Of a stretch of 64,000 nucleotides of DNA, positions 51,151 through 59,105 are shown in pieces (the first letter of the stretch is position 1; each line of letters begins with the position of its first letter). The position numbers and the translations under genes were made by a program. Below the pieces are notes generated by a model that saw nothing but the letters and a program-made list of their open reading frames with translations, did not search any database and was not told the origin of the DNA. The stretch is from Mycolicibacterium boenickei (GTDB lineage Bacteria > Actinomycetota > Actinomycetes > Mycobacteriales > Mycobacteriaceae): contig NZ_AP022579.1 in assembly GCF_010731295.1 (NCBI RefSeq), forward strand, positions 6,138,001 to 6,202,000, given 5' to 3'.

Positions 51151-54100
51151 TCATTCGGCAAACCAATTTTCGCGCTTGGCAATCAACGCCACGGGTTCAA
51201 CTGCCGACAGAATGCGCTCCTCAACGTTTTCTACTGCGCGCTGTACCAGATCGCCGGGCCAATCCTGCGGCTGCTCCAAGACCTTCTCGGCAAGCGTGGC
51301 CTTGAGCGAACCCACTCGCGTGTCACTAGCCCAACCGCCTAGGGGAAAGTGAGTACGTAATCCCTTGAACTGCTCGAACTTGACCACCTTGCCCCCGGAA
51401 GAGATTCTTGCGAGATCTCGCAGATCACCAACGCCGACTGGTAATAGGCCTTCGGGAGAGTCAGCGAGCCTCTTGTCGATCCAGGTCACACTCGCCTCAG
51501 TTGTTATGCCTCGCAACAACCAAAGGGACTTGGTGGATAGTTTGATCCGATTCAGTCGCAGCGCTTCTTGCATGACCAGCTCGCTACCTAGCGTCGCAGC
51601 CCGGAAACGGTAGATTGCAGAAAGGAGCGCATCGAAGTACTTGGCTGGAAGCGGTTCGACAACATTGTCGATCTGCTCAGCCAGTTCGATCACTACATTA
51701 GAGGTCGCTGTAGTCAGCAGCGAAAAGATCCAGTGCCGCTGGTCCAGCTCTGTGTTGACGTTGTCAAAAGTGTTGCGCCACCACGACGCATCCTTGCGGT
51801 GTGCTCGCGCCTGCTCTTCCGTAAGTAAAGCTGCGTGCAACGCAGGGTGTTTGGTTTTCGTAATCGTGGCGATCTGATCGAGGTCGATGCCGTCGGGTAG
51901 GGCTGCGACTGCTTGGCGCAACACCCACCCGTCGCCCCAGACAGCCGCCACCAGGACGAGGCGGCGCTGCCAGTCAGTCGGGGACGTGCCTGCCGATGTC
52001 CGAGCGCTCAACTCCTCCACGGAACTCACCACCGCATCTAGGATTGCAGCGCTTGAGCGACGACGTACTCTTCGACGCGAAGAACCGCTGACCGTCTGAT
52101 CGTCCACATCGTTCAAGCGATTCATTGCCAGGAGAGCGCCCGCCAATACACGTCCAAGCGAGGACGAGGCAGCTACGTTGCGCAGTGCTTCCACGGCACC
52201 GTCATTGATCTCGTCCCTCACTACGCCAAGAACATCGTCCGTGGTTCCTGAGTACCCGCCCGCGGTCAGCAACTCGACCCCCCAACGAGATGCCGACGCG
52301 TAGTGGCGGAGAACTGCGGCCAAACGCTCCTCGTCGCTAGCGCTCAGATTGCCGAGAATACCCAGGGAACTTGCCGTTTCGAGCCACTGCGAGGATTCCT
52401 CGTAACGGCTCCACCACCACCCATCGATGTTGTCCGATTCCGTTGCATGGCGCCGCAGGCTGGCAGTCAGGGCTTGTTGAACACCGGCCGGTGGAAAACC
52501 TTCCAGACGCGACTTCAAGTGGCGCACAGCTTGGATCCTGCCCGCACGGTCGGAAAACTCTAGAGCTGAGCCCGCTACATCCAGGAGTCCATCGACCGCT
52601 AGTATGACCCCAGGGCCGTCGAGTATGAAGTCGACGACTTCCTGTATCGGGCCGTCCTTCTGACCTTCAAATGTCCGGTCGTTGAGAAACAGCGTCGCCG
52701 TCGATCGCAGCAACGGGTGCAGGCCGAAAAGCCGATCAGTGCTGATATCCTGCAGAACAGCCCGCATTCCACGAACCTCGCCCTTCGAGTATTTACCCAC
52801 AAAGAACCGGCATACGTTGGACCAGTACGGCCTTTGCAGTAGGGCGATGAGACAGTCGTCCCGAGCGTCGCGGCTCGCCTCATCGAAGATATAGACCGCC
52901 GCGAAGTACTCCCGCAACGACTGAACGTCGAACTGAAATTCCCCGGACCCCGGATTCTTTTCCACAAGACATAAGACGCGGGTAGTGAACGCAGAGAACA
53001 AGCCCTCCGCAAGCTCCTGCCCGTCTTCTCTGCCTCGCAAATGCTCATGCAGCACTCTCTTTAGTTCGCCACGATCGATGGTTCCCAAACCTTTGCCTTC
53101 CTCGGCTTGGGTATGTATGAACCATCCGATGTAGGCGTGGATGTCCTCTATTACTTGGCGTTCCTCGGCAAGTAGCGGTTCCTTATCTTCGCTCTGTTCT
53201 CGATCGAGGAAGGTCTTGAAGTACTCGCTATATAGCTCGGTCCGTCGTTGTGGAAGTAGCTGCCGGCGATGGAGCAGATGCAGCAAAATCGCAAGTTGCA
53301 TCGGGTATGAGGCCAGTTCGCGAATATGAGGCACGTGCTGGTTCTCAAGGAACGTCCGCTGCAGCTTTTCGACGGCCTGATCGGAAAGCTTGGCGACGGC
53401 GGCCCATCGCTGCAAGTACTGCAGCCGTAAACCAAAGGTGAGTCGCCGAAGGCTGAGCTTAGGGAAACTGTCGGAGGACCACAACGCGGAGGTTGCTCCC
53501 CCGGGGCGGGTAGCTACAAGTATGACGAGGTCCGCGGCGTCGATGTTGAGGCGAGCTTGCGTATCGACGATCTGCGCACTAACTTCCTCGCGGAACTGGA
53601 GATTCGCCACTTCATCCAGGCCATCAAACGCGAGTAGGACGGGCTCGCTAGAGATGAGAATTCCGAGATCCTCAACCGTAAATTCTCGTCCGCCACTGCT
53701 TCGGCCAACCTCCCGAGCGATGTACTCCTCAATCGTCTTCCAGGAGATCTTATTGATCGGACGGCCTTTCGCAATGCCCTGGCGTCCCTTGGACACCACA
53801 GTCGACTTGCTAGCCCACCGAGCATATTCACGTAGGTCCACCCGAACAGGGATGCGGGGCACGACTGTCACATCGCGTAACTGCTGCGCCTTCCCTGTAT
53901 AAAGGTCGTTACCGAGGATTCGGGAACGATAGAACTGGCATATGTATTGCAGGAGTGTCGACTTACCTTGGCCCGGTCCGCCGATTAAGAGTGCGTTGCT
54001 CTTCCACTCTGGGTGCAGTATTGCCTGCGCCGCGCCCGTTACCACAAGGCCGTCAGCAGACTCATCAGACGCTACGTCACCAGGCGCTACGAGCGCGATG

Positions 54101-54633
54101 CTTTGCATGAGCTCGGCGATGGCAGCGTCGGGTCGACATGCAAACGGAACGTCGACAAATAGCGAATCCACACTCGGACCGTTTAAGTCGACCTGCTCGA
54201 AGAGCACCTGATCTTCCCGCGAAAACCGCTGCGCGACATATTTATTGACGGTCGCTTCCAGAGCGCCTTTTCGCTCAGCCCTGCGCTCATGCTGTTCGCG
54301 CATCGTGACAAGTTCTTCTGCCTTGTACGCGGCACCGTTGTTGGCGTCGACCATCCCATGGTGGGTAGGGCACAGGAGGATGAGATTTTCGTACGTATGG
54401 AGCTTCTCTTTGGGGTAGTGCGCGTCATACCGAGGTCCGTTGACTTTGTAGGAACGGATGTGCGCTTGTTCTCCGATCGGATTTGTCAACGATTCGCCCG
54501 TGTCTGCATCCACGGAGTCCTCGACTAGGGATTGCTGACAGCCCGGGAATGCACATTGGTTGCGTGCGCGCGCCCACAGGACCTTCACGACGGGTACCGA
54601 AATACTCAACTCTGCCGAACTCCCAATCCACAT
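51151..54633 (-). CDS. HNH nuclease - NACHT NTPase fusion, candidate anti-phage NLR-like protein
   Basis: The 1160-residue protein starts at ATG 54633. An HNH-type domain occupies residues 18-120: C27 and C32 in NQCAFPGCQQS, H58 in GEQAHIRSY, and YENLILLCPTHHGMVDANN with C88 and H91/H92. The NACHT domain follows: Walker A GGPGQGKSTLL (218-228), Walker B LLAFDGLDEV (332-341), and LVILVATRPGG. Helical repeat-like sequence fills residues 500-1160. Bacterial NACHT proteins sense phage and trigger an effector; here the effector would be DNA cleavage. It lies between the second tniQ and two XRE genes, a cargo position. Lower GC than the flanks suggests transfer. Confidence 0.85.
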   Translation of the reverse strand: MWIGSSAELSISVPVVKVLWARARNQCAFPGCQQSLVEDSVDADTGESLTNPIGEQAHIRSYKVNGPRYDAHYPKEKLHTYENLILLCPTHHGMVDANNGAAYKAEELVTMREQHERRAERKGALEATVNKYVAQRFSREDQVLFEQVDLNGPSVDSLFVDVPFACRPDAAIAELMQSIALVAPGDVASDESADGLVVTGAAQAILHPEWKSNALLIGGPGQGKSTLLQYICQFYRSRILGNDLYTGKAQQLRDVTVVPRIPVRVDLREYARWASKSTVVSKGRQGIAKGRPINKISWKTIEEYIAREVGRSSGGREFTVEDLGILISSEPVLLAFDGLDEVANLQFREEVSAQIVDTQARLNIDAADLVILVATRPGGATSALWSSDSFPKLSLRRLTFGLRLQYLQRWAAVAKLSDQAVEKLQRTFLENQHVPHIRELASYPMQLAILLHLLHRRQLLPQRRTELYSEYFKTFLDREQSEDKEPLLAEERQVIEDIHAYIGWFIHTQAEEGKGLGTIDRGELKRVLHEHLRGREDGQELAEGLFSAFTTRVLCLVEKNPGSGEFQFDVQSLREYFAAVYIFDEASRDARDDCLIALLQRPYWSNVCRFFVGKYSKGEVRGMRAVLQDISTDRLFGLHPLLRSTATLFLNDRTFEGQKDGPIQEVVDFILDGPGVILAVDGLLDVAGSALEFSDRAGRIQAVRHLKSRLEGFPPAGVQQALTASLRRHATESDNIDGWWWSRYEESSQWLETASSLGILGNLSASDEERLAAVLRHYASASRWGVELLTAGGYSGTTDDVLGVVRDEINDGAVEALRNVAASSSLGRVLAGALLAMNRLNDVDDQTVSGSSRRRVRRRSSAAILDAVVSSVEELSARTSAGTSPTDWQRRLVLVAAVWGDGWVLRQAVAALPDGIDLDQIATITKTKHPALHAALLTEEQARAHRKDASWWRNTFDNVNTELDQRHWIFSLLTTATSNVVIELAEQIDNVVEPLPAKYFDALLSAIYRFRAATLGSELVMQEALRLNRIKLSTKSLWLLRGITTEASVTWIDKRLADSPEGLLPVGVGDLRDLARISSGGKVVKFEQFKGLRTHFPLGGWASDTRVGSLKATLAEKVLEQPQDWPGDLVQRAVENVEERILSAVEPVALIAKRENWFAE

Positions 54634-55182
54634 CTACCGTTGCCGGAAGCCTAATCCACAAGGATTCGAAAAATCGCGAACTAACCGCAGCAGCATCTGC
54701 GAAACTACGAGCGAGCTCAGCGGTCAGCTTCTGGGGTCGACGGGCATAGTCGAGCGCCAGCAAGCCTTGATCGTCGGTGCGCCACAGTACAGTTCGGGCA
54801 TGTCGTGAAATAGGCAGAAAGTTGTATGGCCGCATCACCTGTGGGCCGCGCGTCGACCGGACCGCTTCGCGCCAGCGCCGCATCGAGTCCGCTAGCAATC
54901 AGGTCGTTCGGCCGCGCGACGTAACTGAGAGTGGATACAGACCGCTTCCGGTGCATACTGATTGTCAGATGCCATTGAGATGGCTGTTCATACAGAAGCC
55001 TCCCGCCGGTGGGCCGGGGGCCTCCTTGTTTCTCTGGGGACAATTGCGGTTTATGCCCGTGCCCCGTGCTGTGGTGTTGCAGCACTTTCACCTGTCCCGC
55101 ATGGCGCATTGCTAGTCCGCCGCTGGCGGCGTTGTCTTGATGGCGTTCGGCTTGAGCTGGCAAGTCAGGCGCGACCTGCGCA
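54634..55182. other. Region upstream of the NACHT gene with an uncertain short frame
   Basis: A minus-strand frame from ATG 54835 (MRPYNFLPISRHARTVLWRT, LDYARRPQKLTAELARSFAD, AAVSSRFFESLWIRLPATVD) looks partly protein-like. It runs to 54425, overlapping the first 200 bases of the NACHT gene in another frame. It has no strong ribosome-binding site and no known domain. It could be a small companion of the NACHT gene or the lost N-terminus of an ancestor. The rest of the region shows nothing. Confidence 0.35.
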
Positions 55183-55443
55183 CTATTTGATGCCCTCAAG
55201 CAAGTCGGAAGCCGTCACGCCCAGCGCCTTCGCCAAGTCACCGAGTCGCTCATACAGAAGCCCGCGCCTACCGAACTCAACATCGATGATGATGTTCCTG
55301 GACACACCAGACTTGGACGAGAGCTGCTGTTGCGTCATGCCTTTTTCGGTGCGCAGTTCGACAATGCGAGCGCCTACAGCACGCCGCCGTCGCTCCCATA
55401 CCTTTACTCGTTTGGGATCGTCCTGACTGGGGCGGGTCGGCAC
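55183..55443 (-). CDS. XRE-family transcriptional regulator (first of a tandem pair)
   Basis: An 86-residue protein that is almost entirely one Cro/C1-type helix-turn-helix: VELRTEKGMTQQQLSSKSGV then SRNIIIDVEFGRRGLLYERL, and GDLAKALGVTASDLLEGI. It starts at 55443, 93 bases after the stop of its paralogue on the same strand. No palindrome is seen directly upstream, so it is probably read from the promoter of the second XRE gene. Confidence 0.85.
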   Translation of the reverse strand: MPTRPSQDDPKRVKVWERRRRAVGARIVELRTEKGMTQQQLSSKSGVSRNIIIDVEFGRRGLLYERLGDLAKALGVTASDLLEGIK

Positions 55444-55536
55444 GTGCTCAAGCTATCAGGCGGGAACGCCGGGCGATCACATCTAGTCAGCTCTTCGGCA
55501 TCGAGACGAGGCGCAGTCCCTGCATCGAGCAGGCCA

Positions 55537-55812
55537 CTACTCCATCCCCTCAACAAGGTCCGAAGCGGCCACGTGGAGCTCATTGGCGATATCGATCAAG
55601 CATTCAAAGGTGACTCCGCGCCTACCACTTTCGACAGCTTCGAGAACGCCAGCCGAAAGGCCGACCCGTTGGCCCAGCTCCTCCAGACTGAGTCCGCGAT
55701 GTTCCCGAAAGCGGGTGATGCGCGAGCCGACGTAACGACGCCGCTGCGCCGAAAGACTCATTCCACCGGCTCGCGTTGAGGGGTTCGGATTGTCGCCGTC
55801 AGGTTCGTCCAC
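55537..55812 (-). CDS. XRE-family transcriptional regulator with its own operator
   Basis: A 91-residue Cro/C1-type regulator starting at GTG 55812: RFREHRGLSLEELGQRVGLS, AGVLEAVESGRRGVTFECLI and DIANELHVAASDLVEGM. It is clearly related to the XRE protein at 55183-55443. A perfect 16-base palindrome and a -10 element lie immediately upstream. The spacing suggests a leaderless transcript that begins at the GTG. It is the best candidate for the protein that binds the CTACTAGTAG sites. Confidence 0.87.
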   Translation of the reverse strand: MDEPDGDNPNPSTRAGGMSLSAQRRRYVGSRITRFREHRGLSLEELGQRVGLSAGVLEAVESGRRGVTFECLIDIANELHVAASDLVEGME

Positions 55813-55818
55813 TCGCCG

Positions 55819-55840
55819 ATCGTAGCCCTACTAGTAGGGC
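55819..55840 (-). promoter_or_regulatory. XRE promoter with a perfect 16-base operator, copy 5
   Basis: GCCCTACTAGTAGGGC (55825-55840) is an exact palindrome. On the minus strand it is followed directly by the -10 candidate TACGAT (55824-55819), and the GTG start codon at 55812 lies seven bases further. The geometry implies transcription start at the GTG and repression when the palindrome is occupied. Confidence 0.68.
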
Positions 55841-55903
55841 ATTCGTCGGTATCCGCCAAGCTATTTCGTGGTCGGCACCAGCGGACGGTTCGTCTCAGAT
55901 TCC

Positions 55904-55917
55904 TGTCATATATGACA
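55904..55917. promoter_or_regulatory. Perfect 14-base palindrome upstream of acrA1
   Basis: TGTCATATATGACA is an exact palindrome 78 bases before the acrA1 start. A related half TATGACA recurs at about 55943-55949. A TetR-type operator controlling acrA1 is plausible. Confidence 0.5.
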
Positions 55918-55994
55918 TCGATGTGACGCTCATCGCGAGAATATGACACTGGTTTTGAGAATCTACATTGACGTTTGCCCGATCTCAGGCCACG

Positions 55995-58031
55995 ATGGCT
56001 CGCATGCGCTATGTCGTTACCGGCGGTACCGGGTTTATTGGCCGCCGAGTGATCACCCGGATTCTGTCCCGAGAACCCGGCGCCGAAGTCTGGGTGCTGG
56101 TGCGCCGTGAGTCGCTGAATCGGTTCGAGCGACTCGCCCAAGACTGGGATGACCGCGTACATCCCCTGGTCGGAGACTTGACGGCGGCCGACCTCGGTTT
56201 GTCCGACACCGATGTCGCCGAGCTGGGCGACGTCTCGCACGTGGTGCACTGTGCGGCCATCTACGACATGACCGTCGGTGAATCCGAACAACGGGCCGCC
56301 AACGTGGAGGGCACCCGCGCGGTGATCGAGCTGGCCCGCCGGCTGGACGCCACGTTGCACCACGTGTCCTCGATCGCGGTGGCCGGCAACCATCGGGGTG
56401 TGTTCACCGAGGCCGATTTCGACGTCGCCCAGGACCTGCCCACGCCGTATCACCAGACCAAGTTCGAGGCCGAGATGCTGGTGCGCTCGGCGCCGGGCCT
56501 GCGCTACCGGGTGTACCGCCCCGCCGTCGTGGTCGGCGATTCGCAGACCGGTGAGATGGACAAGATCGACGGCCCGTACTACTTCTTCGGCGTGCTGGCA
56601 CGGCTGGCCGCGCTGCCCAGGTTCACGCCGATGATGCTGCCCGACTCGGGCCGGACCAATGTGGTGCCGGTGGACTATGTAGTGGATGCGATGGTCGCGC
56701 TGATGCACGTCGAGGACAAGGACGGCGAGACGTTCCACCTCACCGCGCCGAAGACCATCGGGCTGCGCGAGATCTACCGCGGGGTGGCCGGCGAGGCCGG
56801 GCTGCCGCCGCTGCGCGGCTCGCTGCCGCGGGCCACCGCGGCACCGGTGTTGCGAGCACGGGGACGGGTCAAAGCGGTGCGCAACATCGTCGCCACCCAG
56901 CTGGGCATCCCGGGCGATGTACTCGACGTGGTGGAGTTGCGGCCGACGTTCACCGCGGACAGCACGGCCGCCGCACTGCGCGGCACCGGGATCGCGGTGC
57001 CCGAATTCTCTTCGTACGCACCGAAACTGTGGCGGTACTGGGCCGAGCACCTCGACCCCGACCGGGCGCGGCGCGACGACCCGGCCGGCCCCCTGGTCGG
57101 CAAACACGTCATCATCACCGGTGCCTCCAGCGGTATCGGCCGGGCCTCGGCAATCGCCGTTGCCGAACGCGGCGGGTGCGTCTTCGCCCTGGCCCGCAGC
57201 GGTGAGGCGCTCGACGACCTGGTCGCCGAGATCCGCTCGTCCGGCGGGCAGGCCTACGCATTCACCTGCGACGTCACCGATTCGGCGTCGGTCGAGCACA
57301 CGGTCAAGGACATCCTGGGCCGGTTCGGTCATGTCGACTACCTGGTGAACAACGCCGGCCGGTCCATCCGGCGATCCGTGGTGAACTCGACGGACCGGCT
57401 GCACGACTACGAGCGGGTGATGGCGGTCAACTACTTCGGCTCGGTGCGGATGGTGCTGGCACTGCTGCCGCATTGGCGCGAACGCCGGTTCGGTCATGTG
57501 GTCAACGTGTCCAGCGCAGGCGTCCAGGCCAACAGCCCGAAGTACAGCGCCTACCTGCCGTCGAAGGCCGCGCTGGATGCGTTCTCCGAGGTGGTGGGCA
57601 CCGAAACCCTCTCCGATCACATCACCTTCACCAACATCCACATGCCTCTGGTGAAGACGCCGATGATCGCACCGTCGCGCAAGCTCAACCCGGTGCCGCC
57701 GATCTCGGCCGAGCATGCCGCGGCCATGGTGGTGCGCGGCCTGGTGGACAAGCCGGCCCGGATCGACACCCCGCTGGGCACCGTCGCCGATTTCGGCAAC
57801 TACCTGACCCCGAAGCTGTCCCGCCGGGTCCTGCACCAGTTGTACCTGGGCTACCCGGATTCGGCGGCCGCGCGTGGGCTCGGCGGCGACGGCACCGACG
57901 GAGCGGAGAGCGGGCAGCCGTCACGACGGCCGAAGCGGCCGGTCCGCAGTGCCCGCAACCTGCGGGTCCCACGTGCGGTGACCCGGCCGGTCAAGCGGGC
58001 GGTGCGGCTGGTGCCCGGGGTGCACTGGTAA
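55995..58031 (+). CDS. acrA1: Two-domain fatty acyl-CoA reductase
   Basis: ATG at 55995 is taken; ATG 56004 (MRYVVTGGTGFIG) is an alternative. The 678-residue protein joins an extended-SDR acyl-CoA reductase domain (VTGGTGFIGRRV; VHCAAIYDMTVGE; TPYHQTKFEAE with YxxxK) to a classical SDR domain from about residue 370 (HVIITGASSGIGRA; YSAYLPSKAALDAF). This is the arrangement of mycobacterial AcrA1 (Rv3391), which reduces acyl-CoA to aldehyde and then alcohol for wax ester synthesis. The basic C-terminal tail is usual. The gene order with iunH and imuB agrees with M. tuberculosis as I recall it. Confidence 0.9.
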   Translation: MARMRYVVTGGTGFIGRRVITRILSREPGAEVWVLVRRESLNRFERLAQDWDDRVHPLVGDLTAADLGLSDTDVAELGDVSHVVHCAAIYDMTVGESEQRAANVEGTRAVIELARRLDATLHHVSSIAVAGNHRGVFTEADFDVAQDLPTPYHQTKFEAEMLVRSAPGLRYRVYRPAVVVGDSQTGEMDKIDGPYYFFGVLARLAALPRFTPMMLPDSGRTNVVPVDYVVDAMVALMHVEDKDGETFHLTAPKTIGLREIYRGVAGEAGLPPLRGSLPRATAAPVLRARGRVKAVRNIVATQLGIPGDVLDVVELRPTFTADSTAAALRGTGIAVPEFSSYAPKLWRYWAEHLDPDRARRDDPAGPLVGKHVIITGASSGIGRASAIAVAERGGCVFALARSGEALDDLVAEIRSSGGQAYAFTCDVTDSASVEHTVKDILGRFGHVDYLVNNAGRSIRRSVVNSTDRLHDYERVMAVNYFGSVRMVLALLPHWRERRFGHVVNVSSAGVQANSPKYSAYLPSKAALDAFSEVVGTETLSDHITFTNIHMPLVKTPMIAPSRKLNPVPPISAEHAAAMVVRGLVDKPARIDTPLGTVADFGNYLTPKLSRRVLHQLYLGYPDSAAARGLGGDGTDGAESGQPSRRPKRPVRSARNLRVPRAVTRPVKRAVRLVPGVHW

Positions 58032-58052
58032 CGGATTCGGTCTTATCGTGAC

Positions 58053-59102
58053 GTGGTGACACCCCCCACCGCGCCCGTGTTCGCCGATGTCGATACCGGC
58101 GTCGACGACGCCATGGCACTGGCGTATCTGTTCGCCAGCCCTGAAGCCGAATTGGTCGGTATCGCATCGACCGCGGGAAATGTTCCGGTGCAACAGGTCT
58201 GCGCCAACAACCTGGGTCTGCTGGAGCTGTGCGGGGTGGCGGGGATCCCGGTCTCCAAGGGCGCCGAACAACCGTTGAGTGCGCCGCTGCGTACGGCCGA
58301 GGTCACCCACGGGCCGCAGGGTCTGGGATACGCGCACCTGCCGCGCAGCGACCGGCTGCTCACCGCGCACGACGCCGCCGAGGCCTGGGTGCGGGCGGCC
58401 CGGGCGTACCCGGGTGAGTTGATCGGGCTGGCGACCGGCCCGCTGACCAACCTCGCGCTGGCCATGCGTGCCGAACCGACCCTGCCCAAGCTGCTGCGCC
58501 GGCTGGTGATCATGGGCGGGGCCTTCGACTATCGCGGCAACACCACACCGGTGTCGGAGTGGAACATCAGTGTGGATCCCGAATCCGCCGCCGAGGTGTT
58601 CAGCGGCTGGAATGCCGCCTGGGGTCTCGACGATGCGACGCATGTGCCAATCGTGCTGGGCCTCAACCTCACCGAGAACATCGCGATGACGCCGGCGCTG
58701 CTGAACCGGTTGGCCGCCGCGGCCGGCTCCCCGTCGGCTCCGATGAGCGTGCTCGACGAACGGGGCACGCGGTCGACGGCGGACAACCCGTTGATCCGGG
58801 TCCTCGAGGACGCCATGCGGTTCTACTTCGAGTTCCACTTCGACACCGGCGACGGATACCTGGCGCACCTGCACGACCCCCTGGCCGCCGCCGTCGCCCT
58901 GGACCCGGAATTGGTGAGCTACCGCGAAACCACGGTCGACGTCGAGCTGAGCGGCACCCTGACCCGCGGGATGACGGTGGCCGACTGGCGCGGACACTGG
59001 GGCCGCCCACCCAACGCCCTCATCGGCACCGAGGTGGACCCGGCGGTGTTCTTCGACCGGTTCATCAGCCGGGTCGGGGAATTCGCGCAACGCCTGGGTT
59101 AG
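58053..59102 (+). CDS. iunH: Inosine-uridine preferring nucleoside hydrolase
   Basis: The 349-residue protein has the calcium-binding nucleoside-hydrolase signature DVDTGVDDAMALAYL at residues 10-24, LIGLATGPLTNLALAM, LVIMGGAFDYRGNTTPVSEW and NISVDPESAAEVF. It hydrolyses the N-glycosidic bond of ribonucleosides to release base and ribose for salvage. It starts at GTG 58053, 21 bases after acrA1, and converges with imuB, leaving only three bases between the stops. Confidence 0.92.
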   Translation: MVTPPTAPVFADVDTGVDDAMALAYLFASPEAELVGIASTAGNVPVQQVCANNLGLLELCGVAGIPVSKGAEQPLSAPLRTAEVTHGPQGLGYAHLPRSDRLLTAHDAAEAWVRAARAYPGELIGLATGPLTNLALAMRAEPTLPKLLRRLVIMGGAFDYRGNTTPVSEWNISVDPESAAEVFSGWNAAWGLDDATHVPIVLGLNLTENIAMTPALLNRLAAAAGSPSAPMSVLDERGTRSTADNPLIRVLEDAMRFYFEFHFDTGDGYLAHLHDPLAAAVALDPELVSYRETTVDVELSGTLTRGMTVADWRGHWGRPPNALIGTEVDPAVFFDRFISRVGEFAQRLG

Positions 59103-59105
59103 TGG

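Larger units (their letters stand above)
37374..55840. mobile_element. Accessory island carrying a Tn7-like transposon (boundaries approximate)
   Basis: The span begins at the first of three TTTTCRGAAG-type direct repeats and ends at the CTACTAGTAG palindrome in front of the XRE gene, just before the core gene acrA1. Within it lie the tnsA-tnsB-tnsC-tniQ operon, two further tniQ copies (one a fragment), toxin-antitoxin-like genes, an IS3 remnant and an HNH-NACHT protein. Coding sequences such as the NACHT gene have visibly lower GC and looser codon use than the flanks. Terminal inverted repeats and a target-site duplication were not found, so the limits are a working estimate and more than one element may be nested here. 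Confidence 0.45.

Noticed and set aside
55840..55990. Inverted copy of the TTTTCRGAAG repeats as the right end
   Set aside because: No CTTCYGAAAA core is present here; GGTTTTGAGAATC at 55951 is in the wrong orientation and too different.
55758..57836. 692-codon minus-strand frame opposite acrA1
   Set aside because: His/Arg/Gly-rich composition of an antisense frame; the plus strand has a complete acyl-CoA reductase with all motifs.
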